From Stutzerimonas stutzeri (GTDB taxonomy: Bacteria; Pseudomonadota; Gammaproteobacteria; Pseudomonadales; Pseudomonadaceae), in contig DDVX01000015.1 of assembly GCA_002345575.1 (NCBI GenBank), positions 124,001 to 188,000 of the forward strand: a DNA stretch of 64,000 nt. Direction: 5' to 3'. The notes under the pieces are model-generated. The model had not been told where the DNA came from. It was given only the letters and a program-made list of their open reading frames with translations, and did not search any database. Made by a program: the position numbers and the translations under genes. Positions 45,694-53,184 of this stretch are shown here, one piece after another (the first letter of the stretch is position 1; each line of letters opens with the position of its first letter).

Positions 45694-47364
45694 ATGACCA
45701 TGCTCAAAGATCCGTCGAAAAAATATCGTGCTTTCACCCCGATCGATATCCCTGACCGCACCTGGCCGTCGAAGACCATCACCCAGGCGCCGATTTGGCT
45801 CAGCTCCGATCTGCGCGATGGCAATCAGTCGCTGATCGAGCCGATGGATGCGGCTAAAAAGATGCGCTTCTTCAAGACGCTGGTCGCGGTGGGCATCAAG
45901 GAAATCGAAGTGGGCTTCCCGTCTGCCTCACAAACCGATTTCGATTTCGTGCGCGAATTGATCGAAGGCGGACACATCCCCGATGACGTGACCATCCAGG
46001 TGCTGACTCAGGCCCGTCAGGACCTGATCGAGCGCACCTTCGAATCGCTCAAGGGCGCGAAGAAGGCCATCGTCCACTACTACAACGCGACCGCACCCAG
46101 CTTCCGCCGCATCGTCTTCAATCAGGACAAGGCCGGCGTGGTGAAAATCGCCGTGAAGGCAGCGCAGATCATCAAAAATCTGGCCGCTGCCGCACCGGAA
46201 ACCGACTGGCGCTTCGAGTACTCGCCCGAAGTGTTCAGCTCCACCGAAACCGACTTCGCCGTCGAGGTGTGTAATGCCGTTATCGAGGTATTCCAGCCAA
46301 CGCCTGCGAAGAAACTGATTCTCAATCTGCCGGCTACCATCGAGGCTGCAACCCCGAACATCTATGCCGATCAGATCGAATACTTCGGTCGCCATATCAA
46401 CAAGCGCGATAGCGTACTGATCAGCCTGCACACCCATAACGACCGTGGTACCGGCGTAGCCGCTACCGAGCTGGGCCTGATGGCCGGCGCCGACCGCGTG
46501 GAAGGCTGCCTGTTCGGCAATGGCGAGCGCACCGGCAACGTCGACCTGGTGACCGTGGCGCTGAACATGTACACCCAAGGCGTCGATCCTCAGCTGGACT
46601 TCTCCGACATCGACGCCGTGCGCAAGGTGGTCGAGGAATGCAACCAGCTGCCGGTACATCCGCGCCATCCGTATGTCGGCGACCTGGTGCATACCGCATT
46701 CTCCGGTTCGCACCAGGACGCCATCCGCAAGGGCTTCACGCAGCAAGACGAGAATGGCATCTGGGAAGTGCCCTACCTGCCTATCGACCCGGCCGACATC
46801 GGTCGCAGCTACGAGGCGGTGATTCGCGTCAACAGCCAGTCCGGCAAGGGTGGCATCACTTTCCTGCTGGAGCAGGAGTACGGCATCAGCCTGCCACGGC
46901 GCATGCAGATCGAGTTCAGCCAGGTGGTCCAGAAAGAAACCGATCGCCTTGGCCTGGAAATGACCGCCGCACAGATTTACAGCCTGCTGGAAGCCGAGTA
47001 CCTGCAGGCGGTCACGCCTTACGCGCTCAAGAGCCATCGCCTGCAGGAAGAAAACGGCACCACTGCGCTGGAAGTGGATGTCATTCACGAAGACAACAGC
47101 CTGCAGCTGCGCGGCATCGGCAAAGGCCCATTGGAAGCTCTGGTTTCGTCCTTGCCGGTCAAGCTGGAAATCATGGACTACTACGAACATGCCATCGGCT
47201 CAGGCAGCAACGCCAAGGCAGCGGCCTATATCGAAGTACGTCTGGACGGCGAACGTTCTCTGCACGGCATCGGGATCGACGAGAACATCACCACCGCCAG
47301 CATCCGTGCCCTGTTTAGCGCTCTGAACCGTGCCATGCGCGAGGCTGAAGCCAAAGCGGCTTGA
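45694..47364 (+). CDS. leuA: 2-Isopropylmalate synthase
   Basis: A 556-residue LeuA of the long type with a C-terminal leucine-sensing domain. The catalytic barrel shows LSSDLRDGNQSLIEP and the metal ligands in SLHTHNDRGTGVAATELG; the regulatory domain starts at about 430. It condenses acetyl-CoA with 2-oxoisovalerate in leucine synthesis. CAAGGAAAC precedes the ATG. A strong terminator follows. Confidence 0.98.
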   Translation: MTMLKDPSKKYRAFTPIDIPDRTWPSKTITQAPIWLSSDLRDGNQSLIEPMDAAKKMRFFKTLVAVGIKEIEVGFPSASQTDFDFVRELIEGGHIPDDVTIQVLTQARQDLIERTFESLKGAKKAIVHYYNATAPSFRRIVFNQDKAGVVKIAVKAAQIIKNLAAAAPETDWRFEYSPEVFSSTETDFAVEVCNAVIEVFQPTPAKKLILNLPATIEAATPNIYADQIEYFGRHINKRDSVLISLHTHNDRGTGVAATELGLMAGADRVEGCLFGNGERTGNVDLVTVALNMYTQGVDPQLDFSDIDAVRKVVEECNQLPVHPRHPYVGDLVHTAFSGSHQDAIRKGFTQQDENGIWEVPYLPIDPADIGRSYEAVIRVNSQSGKGGITFLLEQEYGISLPRRMQIEFSQVVQKETDRLGLEMTAAQIYSLLEAEYLQAVTPYALKSHRLQEENGTTALEVDVIHEDNSLQLRGIGKGPLEALVSSLPVKLEIMDYYEHAIGSGSNAKAAAYIEVRLDGERSLHGIGIDENITTASIRALFSALNRAMREAEAKAA

Positions 47365-47378
47365 TTTCCGCGCAGGGT

Positions 47379-47410
47379 AAAAAGGGGATGCCAAGGCATC
47401 CCCTTTTTTG
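47379..47410 (+). terminator. Rho-independent terminator of leuA
   Basis: AAAAAGGGGATGCC-AA-GGCATCCCCTTTTTT: a long stem followed by a T-run, 15 bp after the stop. Confidence 0.92.
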
Positions 47411-47532
47411 TTGGTTTTATAGCGTCAGCTGCAGCCCTAGAGCACGCTCTGCATGACTCCGCCAATCAATAACAGGACACAACACCGCGACTCGGAATAC
47501 TCGGACTGTCTTGCGCATAACGTTCACGCCGC

Positions 47533-48080
47533 TCAGGACCCGATCACACCGCCGTCGTTCCGCGTAATCAGCACGGTCGACGACCGTGGCCGCGAATGGC
47601 CGTCACTGGCCGGAAAGCTCAGCTCGGGATGCTGCACATTGATCCACATGGCGCGGTAGTCTGGCGACCAGGTGATGCCGGTAATCTCACAGCCACGGGG
47701 GCCGACCAGAAAGCGGCGCTCCTCACGAGTGATGGGGTCGGCGCAGAGCAGCTGGTTGGTGCCCATGGCCTGCATCGCCGGCTCGCCGTCACCGAAGTCG
47801 GTCTGGATCCACAGCCTGCCCTCGCCATCGAAGGCCAGGCCGTCTGGCGAGGAAAAACGGTCGCCGTTGGTGGTGCCAGTCAGGTGCGCCGGTACCGACT
47901 TGCCGTGGGCATCGCGCGCACCTTCAGGTTCGCCGGCCAGCAGAAAGACTCCCATTCGAAGCGTGTTGCCGTGGGGTCACCGCCCTCCTCGTTCCAGCGC
48001 AGGATATGCCCGTGCAGGTTGTTCGGACGCGGATTGGCCTTGTCCAGCGGGACCTTGTTGCCGCGCTGATCGTTGTGACC
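47533..48080 (-). pseudogene. PhoX-type (DUF839) phosphatase, C-terminal fragment with frameshift
   Basis: Two overlapping frames give the end of a PhoX family protein: KANPRPNNLHGHILRWNEEG then, after a shift near 47945, LLAGEPEGARDAHGKSVP, SSPDGLAFDGEGRLWIQTDF, MGTNQLLCADP and CEITGITWSPDYRAMWINVQ. The N-terminal two thirds are gone, cut at about 48070-48080 where a second broken gene starts on the other strand. Confidence 0.85.
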
Positions 48081-48534
48081 AACTGTACGAGAACGAACTG
48101 AAGACCGACTTCGACAAGACAAGGGCCTACCAGCAGAAGTTTTACTACAACGGCAGCTGGAAGCCCGAGTACGAACGTTGGGTAAGGATGTTGGCCGGAA
48201 TGTATATCGGCGAAGGTCGAGAAGCAGTGGCGTGGAACCAGGCGCAGACCTCCGACATGGTCTTCACCCAGCCCGTCATCCATGACTTTCCCCGTTTCAG
48301 CATGCCTGTCGCGCTGCTGATCGGCGGCAAGGACCGCACCGCGCCAGGCGCCAACCGCGCTCCGAAGGACGTGGCGCAGCGGCTTGGCAACTACCCAGAG
48401 CTCGGTCGGCAGGCCGCGTCGATGATCCCACGCGCGACCCTGGTTCCTTCCCCGAACTGGGTCACTCGCCTCAGGTCGAAGCGCCGCAGGTGTTCCGCAA
48501 GGCACTGCTGCATGTGCTCAACGAAGCCCGCTGA
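48078..48534 (+). pseudogene. Alpha/beta hydrolase, C-terminal fragment with frameshift
   Basis: The frame reads YENELKTDFDKTRAYQQKFY, MYIGEGREAVAWNQAQ, QPVIHDFPRFSMPVALLIGG and KDRTAPGANRAP, the end of an alpha/beta hydrolase; the catalytic Ser region is missing. Near 48447 the frame shifts to FPELGHSPQVEAPQVFRKAL and ends LNEAR-stop at 48534; the catalytic His (GHSPQ) is in that second frame. Confidence 0.8.
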
Positions 48535-48621
48535 CTGCTGTACTGCCTGGAGCCGGTACGGACAATTGCGCACCAAGAGTTAGAGCGCTAAGTTATCCGT
48601 ACGCCAGCCGACCAAGCCGCC

Positions 48622-49071
48622 ATGACCAAATCACGCTCCTGCCCCGCCCTGCAACTAGACAACCAGCTCTGCTTCGCCCTGCACTCCACCTCATTGTTGA
48701 TGACCAGAGTCTACAAGCCGATGCTGCAAGAGATTGGCCTGACCTACCCACAGTACCTGGCCATGCTGGTGCTCTGGGAGGGTGACTGTATCACCGTCAG
48801 CGAAATCAGTGCCCGCCTGCTGACCGACCCGGGTTCAGTAACACCGCTGCTCAAGCGCCTGGAAGCCGAAGGGCTGATCACTCGTACTCGCCGCAGCGAC
48901 GACGAACGTGTCGTCGAACTGCGCCTAACCGACAGGGGCCGCGCACTCCAGACGAAAGCCGAGTGCTTCCCCGCCAATATCCTTAGCGCCAGCCACCAAT
49001 CGCCTGAACAGATCGCCGCGCTAAAGGATCAGATCGTTGCCTTGCGCGAAGCGCTACAGAAGCTAGTCTGA
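48622..49071 (+). CDS. ohrR: MarR-family peroxide sensor OhrR
   Basis: A 149-residue winged-helix repressor. The redox-sensing Cys17 lies in LDNQLCFALHSTS, as in known OhrR proteins, and ARLLTDPGSVTPLLKRLEA is the recognition helix region. Organic hydroperoxides oxidise the Cys and release it from DNA. It lies 138 bp upstream of ohr on the same strand; paired repeats in that gap are likely its operator. Confidence 0.93.
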   Translation: MTKSRSCPALQLDNQLCFALHSTSLLMTRVYKPMLQEIGLTYPQYLAMLVLWEGDCITVSEISARLLTDPGSVTPLLKRLEAEGLITRTRRSDDERVVELRLTDRGRALQTKAECFPANILSASHQSPEQIAALKDQIVALREALQKLV

Positions 49072-49126
49072 GACTCCTTTATTTCCGCGGCATCAGGATC
49101 AAGTCGAAATCGATCTAATATTTATC

Positions 49127-49181
49127 TTGCGCGCTAAATAAACGACTACTAGTCTTTCGCTCGTAACATTACTTAGCGCGC
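49127..49181 (+). promoter_or_regulatory. Putative OhrR operator (inverted repeat before ohr)
   Basis: TTGCGCGCTAA (49127-49137) and its perfect inverse TTAGCGCGCAA (49171-49181) lie in an AT-rich stretch 30-80 bp before the ohr start. Position and symmetry suggest OhrR binding, but the bound sequence is not shown. Confidence 0.6.
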
Positions 49182-49209
49182 AAAATATTTACTAGATGAG
49201 AGAATCCTT

Positions 49210-49635
49210 ATGCAAAGCATCAAGCCACTCTACACCGCCAGCGTAACCACCACAGGAGGCCGTGACGGCCACGCCGTTTCGTCCGATGGCGTGCTCGATG
49301 TAAAGCTGACCACGCCCCGCGAACTCGGCGGCCAGGGCGGTGAGGCGACTAACCCGGAGCAATTGTTCGCGGCCGGTTACTCCGCCTGCTTTATCGGCGC
49401 CCTGAAGTTCGTTGCCAGCCAGCAGAAGCAGACGCTCCCTGCCGAAACCTCGATCACCGCACAGATCGGCATTGGCCAGATTCCTGGCGGTTTCGGTCTG
49501 GAGGCGGAGCTGCAGATCAGCCTGCCCGGGCTGGATCGCGAACTGGCGCAGCAGCTGGTCGATGCCGCTCACCAGGTCTGCCCTTACTCCAATGCCACCC
49601 GCGGCAATATCGACGTTCGCCTGGTGCTGATCTGA
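49210..49635 (+). CDS. ohr: Organic hydroperoxide resistance peroxidase
   Basis: A 141-residue Ohr of standard length. The reactive Cys60 (GYSACFIGAL) and resolving Cys124 (HQVCPYSNAT) are both present, with the conserved Glu/Arg surroundings (REGG-like PRELGGQGGEATNPEQLF). It reduces lipid and organic hydroperoxides in the cytoplasm using lipoylated partners. It is controlled by OhrR just upstream. Confidence 0.97.
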   Translation: MQSIKPLYTASVTTTGGRDGHAVSSDGVLDVKLTTPRELGGQGGEATNPEQLFAAGYSACFIGALKFVASQQKQTLPAETSITAQIGIGQIPGGFGLEAELQISLPGLDRELAQQLVDAAHQVCPYSNATRGNIDVRLVLI

Positions 49636-49640
49636 TACAG

Positions 49641-49672
49641 ACAAGGACGCTCGGGACCTCGAGCGTCCTTGT
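49641..49672 (+). terminator. Terminator of ohr
   Basis: ACAAGGACGCTCG pairs with CGAGCGTCCTTGT around a 6-nt loop; TTAATT follows, 6 bp after the ohr stop. Confidence 0.85.
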
Positions 49673-49777
49673 TAATTCATCCGCCACTGCTTCAGATGGC
49701 AATGGTCTGCGCCTCGCAACTTATGCACCGGTACGACATGAATACTGCTGCGTAGTCACGTGCTGTCCCTCGCTACC

Positions 49778-50050
49778 TTAGTTTGCGACACGCTGAAGGC
49801 TGTCCCTGATGGGACTAGCTGGAGACCTAGAAATCGGCCCGCTTACGTTGGGCTCTAAGATATCGTCACGTATCTCACGCAGTTTATCCGCGTCCTGATG
49901 AAGACGGTGAATGACATTAAGCAGCTGCTGTCTTAGCACGTCATGCACTTCAAGCTGTTCCGCCGCACGCATCACCACGAGTGTTGCCGTCTCGTTGTTT
50001 TCGGCCGCTGTATCGAGGGTCTTCCGAATACTTCTTGCTGATCTAGCCAT
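49778..50050 (-). CDS. Small hypothetical protein
   Basis: A 90-residue protein of unknown function. It is mostly helical and charged in the middle (LLNVIHRLHQDADKLREIRDDI), with a Ser/Arg-rich start (ARSARSIRKTLDTAAEN). No membrane segment or known motif. GAGGCGC lies before the ATG at 50050, which supports translation. Confidence 0.6.
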   Translation of the reverse strand: MARSARSIRKTLDTAAENNETATLVVMRAAEQLEVHDVLRQQLLNVIHRLHQDADKLREIRDDILEPNVSGPISRSPASPIRDSLQRVAN

Positions 50051-50377
50051 AAGCGCCTCGATAAAAATCGTTTGCGGATGGTACGACCAACATTTTTCCT
50101 TTTAATTTCAACCGCTTCGCTTATCTTCGTTCTACAAGCTCGGAATCGATGCGTTTAGACGCACCCGACTGCGGTTATTAGTAATCTGAGTTCGCTTTCC
50201 ACAAAACTAGGCAGCCGTGGGGGGGCGGAGTATGGGAACAAGCACTACATCTGCCCACACAAAACCATCATTATGCTTCGCCAGTAGAGCGTGCCAGCAT
50301 GTCTATCAGGCCTGCCGTATAGATTCCGCATGCAGAACTCCTATCGAGTCGCAGCGATAATTGTCGCTCTGCCTTCC
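50051..50377. other. Intergenic stretch, no gene seen
   Basis: AT-rich near 50090-50130, and a G-run at 50219. Apart from AGCGATAATTGTCGCT (50353-50368), a hairpin just past the small ORF stop, no structure stands out. Confidence 0.4.
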
Positions 50378-50476
50378 TCACCCTATCCCAACCAGCGCCC
50401 CCACCAAACGCCACACCCCTTCTGCGATCTGGATCAGCGTCAGAAGCAGATCAGCTATTTCGTTTAATCGTTTCAT
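50378..50476 (-). CDS. Candidate 32-residue hydrophobic peptide (possible TisB-like toxin)
   Basis: An ATG at 50476 with a strong AGAGGAG 9 nt upstream opens a 33-codon frame ending TGA at 50378. It starts MKRLNEIADLLLTLIQ and goes on as a single amphipathic hydrophobic helix with a Trp near the middle. Size and pattern resemble TisB-type membrane toxins of type I systems. A hairpin follows the stop and another (CTGTAGCG/CGCTACAG, 50546-50566) lies 70 nt upstream. No homologue is recalled and no antisense RNA is proven. Confidence 0.4.
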   Translation of the reverse strand: MKRLNEIADLLLTLIQIAEGVWRLVGALVGIG

Positions 50477-50545
50477 CCGTCGCACTCCTCTAAAGCGATG
50501 GATGAATGGTGCTGTCACGACCTAGCGAGTGTCTTGCGGTTGCAC

Positions 50546-50566
50546 CTGTAGCGACACACGCTACAG
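50546..50566. promoter_or_regulatory. Inverted repeat CTGTAGCG-N5-CGCTACAG
   Basis: A perfect 8-bp inverted repeat between the methyltransferase stop (50641) and the small ORF start (50476). It could end the methyltransferase transcript or act as an operator. It has no T-run. Confidence 0.5.
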
Positions 50567-50640
50567 CTTTATGAGCCTATGGAGGCTGAAACAGCTTTTG
50601 TTCAAGCTGGCCGGTGAGGCAAGCATTCTGAGCAAACGAC

Positions 50641-51264
50641 TCAGGCTCGGCGCCATACACTGGCAAGCCAAGGCTGCTGCTCAAGTGGCATCCCTTCGGG
50701 TCGATAGTAGTGCTCAACTTCGTCAAAACCGGCCGCCTCGACGTGCGCTTTCCACACCGGCCAGTCATACCAGGCACCATAGCGACCGCCGGACCAACCC
50801 TCCTGGTTATTGCCTCGTGGATTGGAGCTGAACAGCACCCCGCCGGGTTTCAGCGCTGAGTGCAGCTGGCCTAGCACACGCGATAACTCTCGACTGGGCA
50901 CATGGAAAAGCACGGCATTGGCGAAGACACCGTCGAAATACTGCAAAGGTAGCTGCAGCTGTAGCAGATCCTGATGCCAAACCTGGCAACCGGTCTCCCT
51001 CGCCATGGCAACGAAGGGCTCGGCGCCATCGAGTCCTATCGCCTGATGGCCCAGCTTAGTGAAGGTTTGCAAATCGCGCCCGGGGCCGCAGCCAACATCG
51101 AGGATTCGAAAAGGTGGCTCAACTTGGATGTGGCGCAGTAGCGCATCGATGTTCTGCGACACGTCATGATCGGCCGTTCCTTCACGAAAGGCCTCGGCGC
51201 GCTGACGATAATGGTCGAGCGTGCCCTCGATGATGAACTGTAAGTCGTCGTCGGCGTGGGTCAT
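50641..51264 (-). CDS. SAM-dependent methyltransferase
   Basis: A 207-residue class I methyltransferase with RILDVGCGPGRDLQTF, GLDGAEPFVAMA, FDGVFANAVLFHVP and LKPGGVLFSSNP. The start is the ATG at 51264, with GGGAGC upstream; the frame continues up to 51336 without support. It resembles UbiE/Tam-like small-molecule methyltransferases, but the substrate is not evident. Confidence 0.9.
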   Translation of the reverse strand: MTHADDDLQFIIEGTLDHYRQRAEAFREGTADHDVSQNIDALLRHIQVEPPFRILDVGCGPGRDLQTFTKLGHQAIGLDGAEPFVAMARETGCQVWHQDLLQLQLPLQYFDGVFANAVLFHVPSRELSRVLGQLHSALKPGGVLFSSNPRGNNQEGWSGGRYGAWYDWPVWKAHVEAAGFDEVEHYYRPEGMPLEQQPWLASVWRRA

Positions 51265-51410
51265 GGTGCAAGCTCCCGCTAATGCGAACACCGAGCCTAT
51301 CCGCGCGCATGGGAAAACGCTAATCGAGGCCATCATTTCAGGCCTCAGGCCGTGGTGACGCCAATCCCGAAGGTATTCATCGGCGCGAGTACGATAATCG
51401 CGAAAACAAA

Positions 51411-51434
51411 AAAAGCCCCTATTACGGGGCTTTC
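51411..51434 (-). terminator. Terminator of the tRNA operon
   Basis: On the minus strand GAAAGCCCCGTAATAGGGGC is followed by seven or more T. It is the stronger of two terminators past the tRNA-Leu gene. Confidence 0.85.
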
Positions 51435-51561
51435 AGGGATTTCCGATGGGTCAGCCAAATCGCGACCTATCCCGCCTGGGTGGGGGTTTCTACGCTCGCT
51501 TGCAAATTCGTGGAACACGCTGGGAACAAACTCATGCTCTTTAGGCTTGCTCCAGAAACGC

Positions 51562-51586
51562 GAAAGCCCCGAAATTCGGGGCTTTC
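51562..51586 (-). terminator. First terminator-like hairpin after tRNA-Leu
   Basis: GAAAGCCCCGA and TCGGGGCTTTC pair over 11 bp, 12 bp past the tRNA 3' end. Confidence 0.75.
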
Positions 51587-51597
51587 AGCGTTTTACA

Positions 51598-51682
51598 TGG
51601 TGCGGACAGAGAGACTCGAACTCTCACACCTTGCGGCGCCAGAACCTAAATCTGGTGTGTCTACCAATTCCACCACGTCCGC
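51598..51682 (-). tRNA. tRNA-Leu (anticodon UAG)
   Basis: 85 nt including an encoded CCA. The acceptor stem is GCGGACG/TGTCCGC; the anticodon loop TTTAGGT gives UAG; a long variable arm (GGCGCCGCAAGGTGT) is typical of leucine tRNAs; the T-arm is GAGAGTTCGAGTCTCTC. Confidence 0.97.
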
Positions 51683-51729
51683 AAACGCTTTAAACGAAAA
51701 CGCCAGGCGCTGCCTGGCGTTTCGGAATA

Positions 51730-51806
51730 TGGGGTGGACGATGGGGTTCGAACCCACGACCGCAGGAGCCACAATCCTGTGCTCTACCAACTGAGCTACG
51801 CCCACC
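51730..51806 (-). tRNA. tRNA-His (anticodon GUG)
   Basis: 77 nt including CCA. It has the extra G(-1) pairing with discriminator C73, as histidine tRNAs do. The anticodon loop is TTGTGGC. GTGGGTTCGAACCCCAT is the T-arm. Confidence 0.97.
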
Positions 51807-51839
51807 ATATTGCATTGCTTGTGCCAGAGACCAAGTTAA

Positions 51840-51916
51840 TGGCGCACCCGGCAGGATTCGAACCTGCGACCATCCGCTTAGAAGGCGGATGCTCTATCCA
51901 ACTGAGCTACGGGCGC
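51840..51916 (-). tRNA. tRNA-Arg (anticodon UCU)
   Basis: 77 nt including CCA. The acceptor begins GCGCCCG; the D-arm is AGCTCAGTTGGATAGAGC; the anticodon loop CTTCTAA gives UCU; the T-arm is GCAGGTTCGAATCCTGC. It is the first of the three tRNAs in transcription order. Confidence 0.97.
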
Positions 51917-52182
51917 TTTTATCTGCATTCTAGGAGCGCAGACTTCAAGCTCCGACTACCGAAGATAACCTTCTTAAGTCGTCTTACCCAGCAGCAGGCT
52001 GTGCTCGACAAGCGGGGCGAATCTTAAGGGGCTACTGGCAGTCCGTCAACAGCAAAATTAAAAAAAGTTCATTGAGGTAAAGGAGTTACGCGCACTCGTT
52101 GATGCAGCGTCTTTGCCAGATCGCACCGTCGTGCGAGAATGCGCGTACTTTTTCAGTCCTCTCCGATGGTTAACCAAGCGTC

Positions 52183-53037
52183 ATGACCGCAAAATTGATC
52201 GACGGTAAAACGATCGCTGCCAACATCCGCCAGCAGATCGCCAGCAAAGTTGCCGAGCGCACCAGGCAAGGTCTCAGGATTCCGGGGTTGGCCGTGATTC
52301 TCGTAGGCACGGACCCGGCCTCTCAGGTCTACGTTGCACATAAGCGCAGGGACTGCGAGGAAGTCGGCTTCAAGTCCACTGCTCATGACCTGCCAGCTGA
52401 GACCCAGCAGGACGAGCTGTTAGCGCTGATCGACCAGCTCAATGAAGACCCGCTTGTTGATGGCATCCTCGTGCAATTGCCACTCCCACGGCATCTGGAT
52501 GCTTCACAGCTGCTCGAACGCATCCGTCCGGATAAGGACGTGGATGGCTTCCATCCTTACAACATTGGCCGACTTGCCCAGCGCATGCCTCTGCTGCGGC
52601 CGTGCACGCCGAAAGGCATCATGGCGCTGCTGGAAAGCACCGGCGTCGATCTGCACGGCCTTAATGCGGTCGTTGTTGGCGCTTCGAATATCGTTGGCCG
52701 CCCCATGGCGCTGGAATTGCTGCTGGCTGGCTGCACCACGACCGTGACCCATCGTTTCACCCATGATCTGAGCGAACACGTCAAACGTGCCGATCTGATC
52801 GTCGTGGCGACAGGCATTACCGGCCTCGTTAAAGGCGAATGGATCAAGGAAGGCGCCATCGTCATCGACGTAGGCATCAATCGGCAGGCCGATGGCAAGC
52901 TGGTCGGGGATGTCGAGTTCGATGTCGCCGCGCAGCGCGCAGGATGGATCACACCTGTACCCGGCGGAGTTGGCCCAATGACGCGTGCCTGCCTGCTAGA
53001 GAACACCTTGCATGCGGCTGAGCATCTGCACAAATAG
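52183..53037 (+). CDS. folD: Methylenetetrahydrofolate dehydrogenase / methenyl-THF cyclohydrolase
   Basis: A 284-residue bifunctional FolD. The catalytic Tyr and Lys are in SQVYVAHKRRDCEEVGF; GILVQLPLPRHLD, the NADP-binding VVGASNIVGRPMALELL and TPVPGGVGPMTRACLLENT follow. It interconverts one-carbon folate forms in the cytoplasm. A terminator hairpin follows. The neighbouring tRNAs are on the opposite strand. Confidence 0.97.
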   Translation: MTAKLIDGKTIAANIRQQIASKVAERTRQGLRIPGLAVILVGTDPASQVYVAHKRRDCEEVGFKSTAHDLPAETQQDELLALIDQLNEDPLVDGILVQLPLPRHLDASQLLERIRPDKDVDGFHPYNIGRLAQRMPLLRPCTPKGIMALLESTGVDLHGLNAVVVGASNIVGRPMALELLLAGCTTTVTHRFTHDLSEHVKRADLIVVATGITGLVKGEWIKEGAIVIDVGINRQADGKLVGDVEFDVAAQRAGWITPVPGGVGPMTRACLLENTLHAAEHLHK

Positions 53038-53053
53038 AATATTGGCATGGATC

Positions 53054-53085
53054 AGCAATACGGCACCCGAGGGTGCCGTATTGCT
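53054..53085 (+). terminator. Terminator hairpin after folD
   Basis: AGCAATACGGCACCC pairs perfectly with GGGTGCCGTATTGCT over 15 bp with a 2-nt spacer. The U-run is weak. Confidence 0.8.
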
Positions 53086-53184
53086 ATCTGTTCTATGCGA
53101 GCCTGGGTTGAAACCTGATCGCCACAACTAAAAAGGCACCCGCCGCGACCACCACGAGAGCCTTGCTCTGACCTTCTGGAGCAC

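Noticed and set aside
45928..47190. 420-codon minus-strand frame inside leuA
   Set aside because: Antisense shadow of leuA with no family features.
50546..50566. LexA-type SOS box upstream of the small hydrophobic ORF
   Set aside because: The repeat is CTG-N15-CAG, whereas a LexA box is CTG-N10-CAG; SOS control is not supported.
51435..51561. Attachment site or integrase scar beside tRNA-Leu
   Set aside because: No repeat of the tRNA 3' end and no integrase remnant is recognisable nearby.
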